Assembly (NCBI GenBank): GCA_021847425.1 | Contig: JAJZRF010000027.1 | Span: forward strand, 1-40,513 | DNA from: Deltaproteobacteria bacterium | GTDB taxonomy: Bacteria > Desulfobacterota > Desulfobulbia > Desulfobulbales > Desulfurivibrionaceae | DNA: 40,513 nucleotides | Direction of reading: 5' to 3' | Shown: positions 7,584-16,176 of the stretch, one piece after another | Numbering within the stretch: position 1 is the stretch's first letter | Layout of the letters: every line of letters begins with the position of its first letter | Position numbers and translations under genes: made by a program | Notes under the pieces: model-generated | Told to the model about the DNA's origin: nothing | The model's input: only the letters and a program-made list of their open reading frames with translations | The model's database searches: none

Positions 7584-10121
7584 ATGACACCGTCAACCGA
7601 AAAGCAGCGACTCTCCATCCGGGGCATGCACTGCGCCTCCTGTTCCTCCCGCATCGAAAAAGTGCTTGCGGGCACCGAAGGTGTTCGGGCGGCAGCGGTG
7701 AATCTCGCAGCCGAGAGCCTGGAGGTGGAGTGGGAGCCCGACCGGCTTAGTCTTGCGGACATTGCCGGGGTTGTCAAAAAACTTGGTTTCGAGCTGGTGC
7801 TGCCGGAAAAGGAAATCAGGCTGGCGTTGGCCATTGACGGCATGACCTGCGCCTCCTGCGCCGCCCGGATTGAAAAGGTGGTTGGGGGGCTGGCCGGGGT
7901 GCGGACCATGCAGGTGAACCTGGCCACGGAGTCGGCAACGGCGGTCTTTGATCCGGATCTCGTTAGCCAACGGCAGATACGCGAGGCCATTGAGCGCCTT
8001 GGCTTCAAGGCCCGGGTGGCCGGGTCGGCCGGGACCTCTGATTTTGAGCGGCAGCAGGAGGAATCCCTTGTCCGGCTTGCTGCCATGGCAAAGCGTCTTT
8101 ACCCGGCCTTTACCTTTGCCGTCCTGTTGCTGTTTCTTTCCATGGGCGAGATGGCCGGTCTGCCCTTGCCTTCGTTCCTGGCTCCCCATCAGTCACCTTT
8201 CACCTTTGCTTTTGTTCAGTTTCTCCTGGTGTTGCCGATCATCTGGTCGGGCCGGAATTTTTATCAACTCGGGTTCCCGGCTCTCTGGCGCGGCGCGCCC
8301 AACATGGATTCGCTCATCGCCATCGGCACTGGCGCCGCCTTTGTTTACAGCACCTGGAACATGATCGAGATTGGTCTGGGCATCGAGGTCATGACCAGGG
8401 TCATGGATCTCTATTTTGAGTCGGCAGGCGTGCTCATTGCCCTGGTTTCCTTGGGCAAGTATCTGGAAACCCGCTCCAAGGTGCGCACCTCGGACGCCAT
8501 CCGTCAGCTCATGGCCCTGACCCCGGAGGAGGCCACCTTGCTGGTGCCTGGGCCCGGGCCTGGGATTGAGGCGCAGAAAAAGATCCCGGTGGCGGAGATC
8601 GAGGCCGGCGATATCCTGCTGGTCAAGCCGGGCGAGCGCATTCCCGTTGACGGCTCGGTGGTCAAGGGCCGATCCAGTGTGGACGAGTCCATGCTCACCG
8701 GCGAATCCCTGCCGGTTTCCAAGGAGATCGGCGATCAGGTGGTGGGCGCCACCCTGAACAAGAACGGGTTGTTGCAGATGCGGGCCGAGAAGGTGGGGCA
8801 GGATACGGTGCTGGCCCGGATCATCACCATGGTCCGCGAGGCCCAGGGCTCCAAGGCGCCCATTGCCAATCTGGCGGACCGCATCAGCCTCTATTTTGTG
8901 CCCACTGTCATTGTCCTGGCCATTCTTGCAGGCTTGGCCTGGTATTTCCTCGGTCAGGCCGAGTTTTCCTTTGCCCTGCGGATATTCATCGCCGTGCTGG
9001 TTATTGCCTGCCCTTGCGCGATGGGGCTGGCCACCCCGACCTCGATCATGGTCGGCACCGGGCGCGGCGCTCAATTGGGGGTGCTGGTGAAAAGCGGCGA
9101 GGCCCTGGAGATGGCCCAGAAAATCAACGCCATCGTTTTTGACAAGACCGGCACCCTGACCCATGGCCGCCCGGAATTGACCGACGTGCAACCGGTGTCA
9201 CCGGGGATGGATGCCGACCGGATTCTGTCCATGGTGGCCAGCGCCGAGAGCGGCTCGGAACATCCTCTGGCCGAGGCCATTGTCAACGGGGCCAGGGCAA
9301 AGGGGCTGGCTCTGGCGGAGCCCTCCGATTTCGAGGCGGTTCCCGGCAGGGGTATTCGGGCGGTGGTGCGGGGGCATCAGGTTCTGCTCGGCAACCGGGA
9401 GTTCATGATGGAGCAGCATGTTGCCGGACTGGGCATGGCGGTTGAGCAAATCGCCCATGGTTTTGCCGGGGCGGGCAAGACCGCGCTCTACTGTGCGGCG
9501 GAAGGCAGTCTTGTGGGGCTGTTAGCCATTGCCGACCGGCTTAAATCCGAGGTGCCCGCGATCATCAGCGCCCTTGAAGGAATGGGGATCAAGATCTTCA
9601 TGCTCACCGGCGATAACGAGATTACCGCCCGGGCCATTGCCGACCAGGCTGGGATTCGCGAGGTGTTTGCCCAGGTGCTGCCGGACCAGAAGGTGGAAAA
9701 GGTGGCGGCCTTGCAGGCAGAGGGGTTCCGGGTCGCCATGGTGGGCGACGGCATCAATGACGCCCCGGCCCTGGCCAGGGCCGATGTCGGCATTGCCATG
9801 GGCACCGGCATCGACGTAGCCATCGAGTCCGGCGACATCGTGCTGATGAAAGGCCGTCTCTCCGGCTTGCTTGCCGCCCTTTCCCTAAGCCGCGCCACCA
9901 TGCGCAATATCAAGCAGAATCTCTTCTGGGCCTTTATCTACAACATCATCGGCATACCGGTGGCAGCGGGGGTTCTTCATCTCTTCGGCGGGCCGACCTT
10001 GAATCCCATGATCGCCGGCGGGGCCATGGCCATGAGTTCGGTTTCCGTGGTTTCCAATGCCCTGCGCCTGCGCTTTTTTACCCTGCCGGGCCACAACAGA
10101 ACGCAAACGCCATCGGTTTAA
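7584..10121 (+). CDS. copA: Cu(I)-exporting P1B-type ATPase CopA
   Basis: 845-residue inner-membrane pump that exports Cu(I) from the cytoplasm using ATP. Two N-terminal HMA domains carry GMHCASC (Cys17, Cys20) and GMTCASC (Cys89, Cys92). Membrane segments follow, then the actuator TGES loop, the CPC metal site in transmembrane helix 6 (Cys476, Cys478; [10 protein letters not shown]), the phosphorylated Asp520 in DKTGTLT, an HP dipeptide (SEHPLAEA) in the nucleotide-binding domain, and GDGINDAP (Asp722). All key residues for copper class IB-1 are present, including a late YN and MxxSS pair ([23 protein letters not shown]). Length is typical. The ATG at 7584 follows CGGAG; an earlier ATG at 7575 runs straight into TGA. 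It acts with the divergent copZ. Confidence 0.97.
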   Translation: MTPSTEKQRLSIRGMHCASCSSRIEKVLAGTEGVRAAAVNLAAESLEVEWEPDRLSLADIAGVVKKLGFELVLPEKEIRLALAIDGMTCASCAARIEKVVGGLAGVRTMQVNLATESATAVFDPDLVSQRQIREAIERLGFKARVAGSAGTSDFERQQEESLVRLAAMAKRLYPAFTFAVLLLFLSMGEMAGLPLPSFLAPHQSPFTFAFVQFLLVLPIIWSGRNFYQLGFPALWRGAPNMDSLIAIGTGAAFVYSTWNMIEIGLGIEVMTRVMDLYFESAGVLIALVSLGKYLETRSKVRTSDAIRQLMALTPEEATLLVPGPGPGIEAQKKIPVAEIEAGDILLVKPGERIPVDGSVVKGRSSVDESMLTGESLPVSKEIGDQVVGATLNKNGLLQMRAEKVGQDTVLARIITMVREAQGSKAPIANLADRISLYFVPTVIVLAILAGLAWYFLGQAEFSFALRIFIAVLVIACPCAMGLATPTSIMVGTGRGAQLGVLVKSGEALEMAQKINAIVFDKTGTLTHGRPELTDVQPVSPGMDADRILSMVASAESGSEHPLAEAIVNGARAKGLALAEPSDFEAVPGRGIRAVVRGHQVLLGNREFMMEQHVAGLGMAVEQIAHGFAGAGKTALYCAAEGSLVGLLAIADRLKSEVPAIISALEGMGIKIFMLTGDNEITARAIADQAGIREVFAQVLPDQKVEKVAALQAEGFRVAMVGDGINDAPALARADVGIAMGTGIDVAIESGDIVLMKGRLSGLLAALSLSRATMRNIKQNLFWAFIYNIIGIPVAAGVLHLFGGPTLNPMIAGGAMAMSSVSVVSNALRLRFFTLPGHNRTQTPSV

Positions 10122-10146
10122 AATATGGGTAAAACACAGCATCGTC

Positions 10147-10176
10147 TTGACAATATTTAGAAACCTTGCGTAGATG
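10147..10176 (+). promoter_or_regulatory. Tentative promoter of the LysM gene
   Basis: A consensus TTGACA (10147-10152) is followed after 18 bp by TAGATG (10171-10176), a poor -10 match, in the gap between copA and the LysM gene. The -35 is exact; the -10 is weak. Confidence 0.3.
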
Positions 10177-10246
10177 ATAGTAATGGCCTTGGAGTGTGGG
10201 ACGGTGCGTTCGTTTTTATCTTGTCCGGTTCGAGAGGAGCAACCCC

Positions 10247-11305
10247 ATGAAAAAATTTATTGTAACCGCGGTGGTCATCGCCTCTGCCTGCGGAATTTTT
10301 GGCGGCAAGGAAATTCTGGCCGGAAATACAACCCGTTATACGGTAAAAAAAGGGGATACTCTCTGGGATTTGAGCGGGGGGTATCTCAATAATCCACTGC
10401 TCTGGCCGAAAATTTGGAAGCTTAATCCCAGGATCGCCAACCCTCACTGGATATGGCCGGGGCAGATCGTCAACCTTCCAGGCATGGGAAAGGTGCCGGT
10501 CAGGCAAGCGTCCGCGCCCGGCCGTGTCGGCCAGGCAGACTCGGAGTCTTCACCCCTTGCCAGGGCAGGCCTTGCCTCCTCTTCCGAACCGCTTCCTCTC
10601 CTTGTAGGAAAAAAAGAGCTGTCCCCGGCGGATAAACAGGCCGGGAAGGATCAAGAAAACGCACCTGCCCGGTATTATGACCGGGGAATCGGCATGCTCA
10701 CCCATGATATCCCCAACCAGGGCCGGGTGCTGGGTACCGAACAAGGCTGGAATGGCGCAGCTCTTGGCGAGACTATTCTGATTTCCGCCCCGGGGGCGCA
10801 GGTCGGCCAGCAGTTTGGCGTATACCGGGATATGGGCAAAGTCGACGCCCTGGATTATTTTGGCAAAAGTCCCGGCCATGTGCTGGCGGACGTTGCCATT
10901 GTCGAGGTCGTCGCCTCGGATGCTTCCAGGCAAGAAGCTGTTATCCGGTGTGCTTTTGCCGAAGTAAAAACCCACGACGTTCTGGGGCCGGTTCCGGAGC
11001 AGCCTGCGGTTTCCGCACGTCCGCCCCAGGCAGGGGTTGCTTCTGTCAAAGGCGAGGTGGTGGCGTTTTATTTAATGCATCAGTTTGCCGGGCCCGATGA
11101 TATTGTCTATCTGAATATCGGCGCGGATCAGGGGCTTGCCCCCGGCGACCTGCTGTCGGTGGCGGGGACGGATCAAGCCGAGGGCAGGAATTCCGGCGAA
11201 ATCATGGTCTTGCGGGTTGCGGCAGATACCGCGGCTGCCGTGGTGACGAGACGGAGCCCCCGCGAGGTACGGCGGGGGGATGTGGTCGGGCCGCCGGTTT
11301 TGTAA
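10247..11305 (+). CDS. Exported LysM-domain protein
   Basis: 352-residue protein with a signal peptide (MKKFIVTAVVIASA core, cleavage about residue 25, ILAG). One LysM domain follows at once (about 30-78; YTVKKGDTLWDLSG to PGQIVNLPG), predicted to bind peptidoglycan glycan chains in the periplasm. A low-complexity linker (about 80-145) leads to a C-terminal region with two similar stretches built around an Asp-Val/Leu-x-G and Gly-Asp pattern (KTHDVLGPV; APGDLLSVAG; RRGDVVGPPVL). That layout resembles LysM proteins common in delta-type proteobacteria; no enzyme motif is seen. The ATG at 10247 is preferred over upstream in-frame codons because GAGAGGAG precedes it and the signal peptide starts there. 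It probably has its own promoter. Confidence 0.85.
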   Translation: MKKFIVTAVVIASACGIFGGKEILAGNTTRYTVKKGDTLWDLSGGYLNNPLLWPKIWKLNPRIANPHWIWPGQIVNLPGMGKVPVRQASAPGRVGQADSESSPLARAGLASSSEPLPLLVGKKELSPADKQAGKDQENAPARYYDRGIGMLTHDIPNQGRVLGTEQGWNGAALGETILISAPGAQVGQQFGVYRDMGKVDALDYFGKSPGHVLADVAIVEVVASDASRQEAVIRCAFAEVKTHDVLGPVPEQPAVSARPPQAGVASVKGEVVAFYLMHQFAGPDDIVYLNIGADQGLAPGDLLSVAGTDQAEGRNSGEIMVLRVAADTAAAVVTRRSPREVRRGDVVGPPVL

Positions 11306-11409
11306 GATCCGCTGCTGTTTCGTTTTGTCCTGAGGGGGGCGAGAAGGGTTCTGGTGGGATTGAAGGGCGCTGTCTTGCAGTCTGAAATTCTCACGGAAGG
11401 TGAGGCCTC

Positions 11410-12294
11410 ATGGATGCCACGAAAAAACCTGATGTTTCCCTGGCGGGTTTGCTGGATCTCGTTGAGATATCGAGCATTGCCTCCATCAAAGGGACAGTGG
11501 GCGGGATCTTGTCTCTTATCAGCGATCCTGCCGCCAGCTCCTTTGATCTCATCCGGCTCATTGAGCTTGACCCGCCGCTGACCGCAAAGATCCTCCGGGT
11601 TGCCAATTCATCATACTACGCCATCGCCCAAACCATCAGCGACATCCATCAGGCCCTGATCTGGATAGGATTTGACACGCTCAGGGAAATCATTCTCACT
11701 CAGAAGATGAGCGAACTCTACCGCGGCGGCATACCCGTCTCCGGCTATTCCCGTCTCCAGTTGTGGCGGCATAGTCTGGCTGTAGCCCTTCTGGCCAAGA
11801 CTATTTATCGCCGCGAGTTCGGCGAGAAGGGAAACAATGCCTATGCCGCCGGGTTGATGCATGACATCGGGGTTATTGTCGAAGACCAGCTCCTGCACCA
11901 GGATTTTATCCGGCTGGTGCAGAGCCTGGAGGAGACGCCCCAGTCCCTGTCCGATGGCGAGGCTTCCCTCTTTGGCTATGACCATGGCCTGGTTGGCAAG
12001 GGACTGGCCGAGAACTGGAATTTTCCGGCGGAACTCATCGATGGCATAGGTTTTCATCATAACCCCGAGGGTGCCCGTGAAGAACACCGCCTGTTTGTCA
12101 AAGCAATCTTCATCTCCGATTATCTCATGTTTGAGCAGGGATATGGCTATGTTGCCATGCCGCTTCCCGATCGGGAGATTTTGCAGCAGTATGTCAGGGA
12201 TCTTGGTCTGCAGTGGTATGCCCTGCGCGCCATCGTTGAGCTGGTGCGGGAAGAGCTGGAAAAAATTGAACGGAAAGGATATCTGATTGCATGA
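11410..12294 (+). CDS. HDOD-domain signalling protein
   Basis: 294-residue cytoplasmic protein consisting of an HDOD domain (about residues 15-215), a relative of HD phosphohydrolases that usually lacks full catalytic residues and serves in signalling. Visible family features are the N-terminal IELDPPLTAKILRVANSS helix pair, WRHSLAVALLAK, AGLMHDIGVIV (the HD pair is kept here) and GFHHNPEGA. There is no receiver or GGDEF domain attached. A GAAGGTGAGG sequence lies before the ATG. The stop codon overlaps the start of the next gene (ATGA), so the two are translationally coupled. The substrate or partner is unknown. Confidence 0.88.
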   Translation: MDATKKPDVSLAGLLDLVEISSIASIKGTVGGILSLISDPAASSFDLIRLIELDPPLTAKILRVANSSYYAIAQTISDIHQALIWIGFDTLREIILTQKMSELYRGGIPVSGYSRLQLWRHSLAVALLAKTIYRREFGEKGNNAYAAGLMHDIGVIVEDQLLHQDFIRLVQSLEETPQSLSDGEASLFGYDHGLVGKGLAENWNFPAELIDGIGFHHNPEGAREEHRLFVKAIFISDYLMFEQGYGYVAMPLPDREILQQYVRDLGLQWYALRAIVELVREELEKIERKGYLIA

Positions 12295-12761
12295 GCAGCA
12301 ACTCTGAGCTTCTCCGGCGCATCCAGGAGCTTGAAACACAGGTGCGCCATCTTGGCAACGAGCTTCGTCTGACCAAGGAAGAGTATGAGGAGGCTGCCGC
12401 CAAATATCTGGATATTTACTGCAATCTGGAAAAGAAGATCAATGAGCGGACCATGGAGCTTGACGCAGCCAACGGGCGGCTTCTTTGCGAAATCGAAGAA
12501 CGTAAACGGACGGAGGCGGAAAAGGAGCAACTCATTGTCCAGCTGCAAAATGCCATGCAGGATGTGAAGGTCTTGAGCGGCTTTCTGCCCATCTGCGCCG
12601 CGTGCAAAAAGATCAGGGATGACACCGGATACTGGCGGCAGATAGAGGAATATATCAGCAAGCATTCCAATGCCCTGTTCAGCCATGGCATCTGCCCGGA
12701 CTGTTCCAAAAAACTGTATCCGGAGTACCATGAGGAGTTGCAGCGGCGCGTCAAGGAATGA
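12291..12761 (+). CDS. Coiled-coil protein with C-terminal four-Cys module
   Basis: 156-residue protein. Residues about 5-95 are strongly heptad-like and charged (coiled coil). The C-terminus (about 98-150) is a compact module SGFLPICAACKKIRDD ... GYWRQIEEYI ... HGICPDCSKKLYPE with two Cys-x2-Cys pairs about 40 residues apart, probably a zinc site. The same module is familiar as the tail of response regulators and PAS proteins in delta-type proteobacteria, where its role is not settled. Here it has no sensor or receiver domain of its own and starts within the stop of the HDOD gene (4-bp overlap). Inference: it acts as a partner of the HDOD protein, perhaps as a dimeric adaptor. Function unknown. 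Confidence 0.8.
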   Translation: MSSNSELLRRIQELETQVRHLGNELRLTKEEYEEAAAKYLDIYCNLEKKINERTMELDAANGRLLCEIEERKRTEAEKEQLIVQLQNAMQDVKVLSGFLPICAACKKIRDDTGYWRQIEEYISKHSNALFSHGICPDCSKKLYPEYHEELQRRVKE

Positions 12762-12837
12762 CAGGGAATACAACTGCCGGGGTGTTCCGTCTGGATTTCG
12801 GGGATCCATCGCGGAGGGGGGGTAGGGCAAGCCCGAG

Positions 12838-14055
12838 TCAGCGGCTGCCCGTAAGCAGCCTTCCCACTGCATCCCAGATGCGGTGAGCTGTTTCTTCCTT
12901 GCTCAGCAGCGGCACATCTTCCTGCCCGCCATCGCGGTCAAGCAGGGTGACCCTATTTGTCTCGGCAGCAAAACCGGTTTCCGTCCCCCCAATGTCATTG
13001 ACCACGATCAGGTCAAGGTTCTTTTCCTTAAGTTTTCTGGCTCCTTCCTTGAGATGATTCCGGCTCTCCGCGGCAAAACCGATGAGCAGAGGAAAATTTG
13101 CCGATTTCCGCTTGCGGTTCCCCAGCTCTTTCAGGATGTCCGGGTTGGCGACCAGCGGCAGGGTTAGCGTGGCCTGTCCTTTTTTTACCTTGTGGCGCTG
13201 GGGCTCGGCGGGCCGGTAGTCGGAAACGGCTGCGGCCTTGACGACAATGGTGGCCGCAGCGAGACAGCTCATGACTTGCTCCTGCATTTCGACGGCAGAG
13301 GCAACCTGGATGCAGCGGACACCCGGCGGGGCGGCCAGGGCGGTTGGTCCGCTGATCAGAGTGACCGTTGCCCCCCGTTGTCCGGCTGTGGCCGCCAGGG
13401 CATATCCCATCTTGCCTGTGGAGGGATTGCTCAAGAATCGCACCGGATCGAAAGCCTCTCTGGTGGGGCCGGCGGTAACGAGCACGTGTTCGTGGGCAAG
13501 GTTCTGGGGGGCAAAGGTTGTGAGGATGGCCTGCCGGGCGGTTTCCCAGTCTGTCAGGCGGCCGGGGCCTTCTTCGTTGCAGGCCATTTTTCCGCAATCG
13601 GGGTCAAGAACCCGATATCCGTAAGATCTGATGGTTGCAAGGTTTGCCTGGGTGGCCGGATGCTGGAACATAGCGCTGTTCATGGCCGGGCAGACCAGGA
13701 TCGGGCTGGAGGAAGCCAGGGCGATGGCGGCGAGCAGATTGTCGGCCAGGCCATGGGCCAACCGGCCGATGGTCTGGGCCGAGGCCGGGGCAATGACCAG
13801 CAGATCATGGCCCCGGGCCAGGCTGATGTGAGGAATGGTCTCCGGGGCCTCGGTGGCGAACATACCGGTATGCACCGGATTGCCGGAAAGGGCTGCCATG
13901 GTCAGGGGGCGGATGAACCGGCAGGCGGATTCGGTCATGACCACGGTAATTTGGCACCCTTCCCGGCGGAGGGCGCGAACCCAGTCTGCAACCTTGTAGG
14001 CCGCGATGCTTCCGGTAATTCCGAGAAGAATTTTTTTATCGGTCAGAAGAGACAT
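12838..14055 (-). CDS. coaBC: CoaBC, bifunctional phosphopantothenoylcysteine synthetase/decarboxylase
   Basis: 405-residue cytoplasmic enzyme for two steps of coenzyme A synthesis: CTP-dependent joining of cysteine to 4'-phosphopantothenate (CoaB), then FMN-dependent decarboxylation (CoaC). The CoaC half shows ITGSIAAYK, HISLARGHDLLVIAPAS, CPAMNSAMF and the catalytic Cys in KMACNEEGPGRL. The CoaB half begins VLVTAGPTREAFDPVRF and continues with SNPSTGKMGYALA, KAAAVSDYRP and GFAAES. Length equals E. coli Dfp (about 406). The reading frame extends 10 codons to a TTG at 14085 that overlaps the preceding stop, but ATG 14055 gives the canonical N-terminus MSLLTDKKILLGITG. It is the last gene of an operon with the lipoprotein and nitroreductase genes. 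Confidence 0.96.
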   Translation of the reverse strand: MSLLTDKKILLGITGSIAAYKVADWVRALRREGCQITVVMTESACRFIRPLTMAALSGNPVHTGMFATEAPETIPHISLARGHDLLVIAPASAQTIGRLAHGLADNLLAAIALASSSPILVCPAMNSAMFQHPATQANLATIRSYGYRVLDPDCGKMACNEEGPGRLTDWETARQAILTTFAPQNLAHEHVLVTAGPTREAFDPVRFLSNPSTGKMGYALAATAGQRGATVTLISGPTALAAPPGVRCIQVASAVEMQEQVMSCLAAATIVVKAAAVSDYRPAEPQRHKVKKGQATLTLPLVANPDILKELGNRKRKSANFPLLIGFAAESRNHLKEGARKLKEKNLDLIVVNDIGGTETGFAAETNRVTLLDRDGGQEDVPLLSKEETAHRIWDAVGRLLTGSR

Positions 14056-14081
14056 GGAAATCGCGCCGCCTTTCCTTACAT

Positions 14082-14621
14082 TCAAGGGGTGAAGGGGTTG
14101 GGCTGTTTCACGCCGCCGGCGGTGGTGGCCGTAATATCCTCGGCCATATAGATGTTGACCTCCGTCCTCATCAGCAGCTTGTCCTCGGACAGGAGAATGG
14201 TGCAGGTCTTGTTCGGCTTGATAAAGGCGAGGAGAATATTCTTGTATTTGGCGGAACCGGCAAGCTTCCAGCCGTTCTTGGGCATGTTGTTTGTGAAAAA
14301 ATCGGCCAAGGAAGTGATATCGACCCGGCCGGTGTATTGCAGCACCCCGCCGGCAAAGGAGTCGGTCCGGACGAGCATGCTTTTTTCCCGGTTCCAGGAA
14401 AGTTCGCTGGGAAGCAGCAGGTCGGGGAATTCATTGGCTCGATAAGGCTGTTCCGCGGAGGAAGAGGTAGAGGAAGCAAAGGGATCCGAGGATGCAGGCG
14501 CCCCTTGGTCGTTGCTGCCGCCCAGGCCCAGTTCGGCGCAGCCGCTGAGGGCGACAAGGCTGGTGATTGCAAGAAGGGTTGATAAGAAGACGATGCGGAA
14601 CGGTTTACCTGGCGTTGTCAT
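14082..14621 (-). CDS. Lipoprotein of unknown function
   Basis: 179-residue exported lipoprotein. The signal peptide ends in lipobox LSGC (Cys28), and position +2 is Ala, which suggests sorting to the outer membrane. A Ser/Ala-rich linker (about 35-60) is followed by a globular domain of about 110 residues with LLPSELSWNREKSM, LQYTGRVDITSLADFF and MPKNGWKLAGSAKYKN. That strand/helix pattern occurs in small Desulfobacterota lipoproteins, but I cannot name the family. The start at 14621 is chosen because AGGAGG lies at ideal spacing; an upstream in-frame codon at 14654 adds residues that spoil the signal peptide. It lies 38 bp after the nitroreductase gene and runs into coaBC. Confidence 0.82.
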   Translation of the reverse strand: MTTPGKPFRIVFLSTLLAITSLVALSGCAELGLGGSNDQGAPASSDPFASSTSSSAEQPYRANEFPDLLLPSELSWNREKSMLVRTDSFAGGVLQYTGRVDITSLADFFTNNMPKNGWKLAGSAKYKNILLAFIKPNKTCTILLSEDKLLMRTEVNIYMAEDITATTAGGVKQPNPFTP

Positions 14622-14659
14622 GGAGGGCCTCCTGGTTAATGGTGTTGACGACAATACGG

Positions 14660-15169
14660 TTATAACTCTTTGACGATGAATTCCGCCAATGGTTTTCTGT
14701 GTGATTGCTGGTCGCGTCGGCTCGGGTGGCCGATGGCGATGATCGCCATCAGTTCCAGATCTCCGTTCAGGCCGAGAATCCGGGAGACGTTCTCTTTGTT
14801 TTTCAGAATCTGTCCGAGCCAGACTGCTCCCAGGCCAAGACCCTCGGCGGCCAGCAACATGTTTTGGATGCAGGCCCCGGCTGATTGCGCATCTTTCAGC
14901 TCATCGTACATGGTTTTCCGGTCAAGGTATACGGCGATCAGGGCCGGGGCGGCAAGAACGATATGCCCATAATGGGTTTGCTCGGACAAACGGGAGCGGA
15001 TTGCCGCCTCCGTGACAATGACAAACCGCCAGGGCTGATTATTCAGGCCGGAAGGCGCCCAGACCCCGGCCTGGACAATTTCGCGGAGCGTGGCGGCGGC
15101 CACCGGTTGATCGGTGAACTCCCGGATACTGCGCCGCTGGGTAATGGCGGTAAGAATCGGTGAAGGCAT
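14660..15169 (-). CDS. Nitroreductase-family flavoprotein
   Basis: 169-residue FMN-binding oxidoreductase of the nitroreductase fold. Visible motifs are RRSIREFTDQPV (phosphate-binding Arg cluster), AGVWAPSGLNNQPWRFVIV, GACIQNMLLAAEGLGLGAVWLG and the late AIGHPSRRDQQ. Family members use NAD(P)H to reduce nitro compounds, quinones or flavins; this short single-domain form cannot be assigned a substrate. No strong ribosome binding site is visible before ATG 15169. It is the first gene of a probable three-gene operon ending in coaBC, which is also an FMN enzyme; that link may be coincidence. Confidence 0.92.
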   Translation of the reverse strand: MPSPILTAITQRRSIREFTDQPVAAATLREIVQAGVWAPSGLNNQPWRFVIVTEAAIRSRLSEQTHYGHIVLAAPALIAVYLDRKTMYDELKDAQSAGACIQNMLLAAEGLGLGAVWLGQILKNKENVSRILGLNGDLELMAIIAIGHPSRRDQQSHRKPLAEFIVKEL

Positions 15170-15255
15170 GGGAAGGGAGCACGTTGCGCTGTAATGATTA
15201 TTGACGGATATTTGTTTGGAACAGCGTGGAATTTAAAGGAAATCATAGTCGCTTT

Positions 15256-15280
15256 GGAAAGGGTTTGTCAAACGCTTTCC
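15256..15280. promoter_or_regulatory. 25-bp dyad between the nitroreductase and tatD genes
   Basis: Arms GGAAAG-G-GTTTG and CAAAC-G-CTTTCC around a central T at 15268: eleven of twelve positions pair, with one G/G mismatch in each arm pair. It sits in the middle of the 175-bp divergent gap and has no T-run on either side, so it looks like an operator for a dimeric regulator rather than a terminator. Confidence 0.5.
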
Positions 15281-15293
15281 ACCGGACGGGCCA

Positions 15294-15309
15294 TATTGCG
15301 CAAGCAATA
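15294..15309 (+). other. Small hairpin with GCAA tetraloop before tatD
   Basis: TATTGC-GCAA-GCAATA: a 6-bp perfect stem closed by a GNRA-type loop and followed by AAAAA, 36 bp upstream of the tatD start. If transcribed it would lie in the tatD leader. No function can be stated. Confidence 0.35.
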
Positions 15310-15344
15310 AAAACCTGTTAGAACCTGCGGCCATGGAGGCTTGC

Positions 15345-16175
15345 ATGGAAAATACAACCCGAAAAAAAGAGATTCCCCTGCCGCTTCCCGGCCACGGGGT
15401 AAAGTTGATCGACACCCATTGTCACCTCGATATGCCGGCGTATCAGACGGATTGTGAGGCTGTGCTGCTACGGGCCTTGGCAGCGGGGGTCAGCCGGATC
15501 ATCAGCGTGGGCATTGATCTGGCAAGCTCGCGCAGGGCCATTGCACTGGCCGAACAGTACGAAGGCGTCTATGCCACGGTGGGGGTTCATCCCCATAATG
15601 TCGCGGAGCTTACCGAGGGTGATTACGCGGAGTTGCAGAGCCTGTGCCGTCATCCCAAGGTCGTGGCCTACGGCGAGATCGGCCTTGATTATGTAAAAAA
15701 TTATGCCCCGGTTTCCCTGCAAAAGGAGCATTTTGCCAGACAGGTCGCCCTGGCCAGGCAATTGCATCTGCCCCTGGTGATTCACGACCGGGAGGCCCAT
15801 GACGAGATCATGGAAATGCTTGAAGGTGCGGGGCCGTTTCCTGCCGGAGGGGTAATGCATTGCTTCTCCGGGGATGGAGCCTTTGCCAGGCGGGTTCTTG
15901 CCTTGGGTTTTTATATTTCCATCCCAGGGGTCGTGACCTTTGCCAAGGCCGAGATACTCCGGGAAGCGGTGCGCGAGATTCCGCTTGGTTCGCTGGTTCT
16001 TGAAACGGACGGGCCATTTCTTGCCCCGGTGCCCCAGCGCGGCAAACGGAATGAGCCGAGTTTGCTGCTTTTTACTGCACAGAAGGTGGCGGAACTGAAA
16101 GGCCTTTCCCTTGATGAGGTGGCCAGGCAGACCACCATGAATGGTGTGCACCTTTTCGGCCTTGAGGGACGGTGA
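15345..16175 (+). CDS. tatD: TatD-family metal-dependent deoxyribonuclease
   Basis: 276-residue cytoplasmic metal hydrolase of the TIM-barrel amidohydrolase type. Metal ligands are visible: DTHCHLD (His25, His27), the Glu in YGEIGLDYV, VIHDREAHDE, VMHCFSGDG and the Asp in LETDGPFLAPVPQRGKRNEP. Family members are 3'-5' DNA exonucleases linked to DNA repair, and some act on D-aminoacyl-tRNA. Length is close to E. coli TatD/YcfH (260-265). There are two candidate ATGs: 15333 and 15345. The second is preferred because GGAGG (15335-15339) lies 5 nt before it. The stop is directly followed by yggS, so the two are co-transcribed. Confidence 0.95.
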   Translation: MENTTRKKEIPLPLPGHGVKLIDTHCHLDMPAYQTDCEAVLLRALAAGVSRIISVGIDLASSRRAIALAEQYEGVYATVGVHPHNVAELTEGDYAELQSLCRHPKVVAYGEIGLDYVKNYAPVSLQKEHFARQVALARQLHLPLVIHDREAHDEIMEMLEGAGPFPAGGVMHCFSGDGAFARRVLALGFYISIPGVVTFAKAEILREAVREIPLGSLVLETDGPFLAPVPQRGKRNEPSLLLFTAQKVAELKGLSLDEVARQTTMNGVHLFGLEGR

Positions 16176-16176
16176 A

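Noticed and set aside
14056..14085. TTG start adding ten codons to coaBC
   Set aside because: No ribosome binding site precedes it, and the ATG at 14055 gives the canonical N-terminus and family length.
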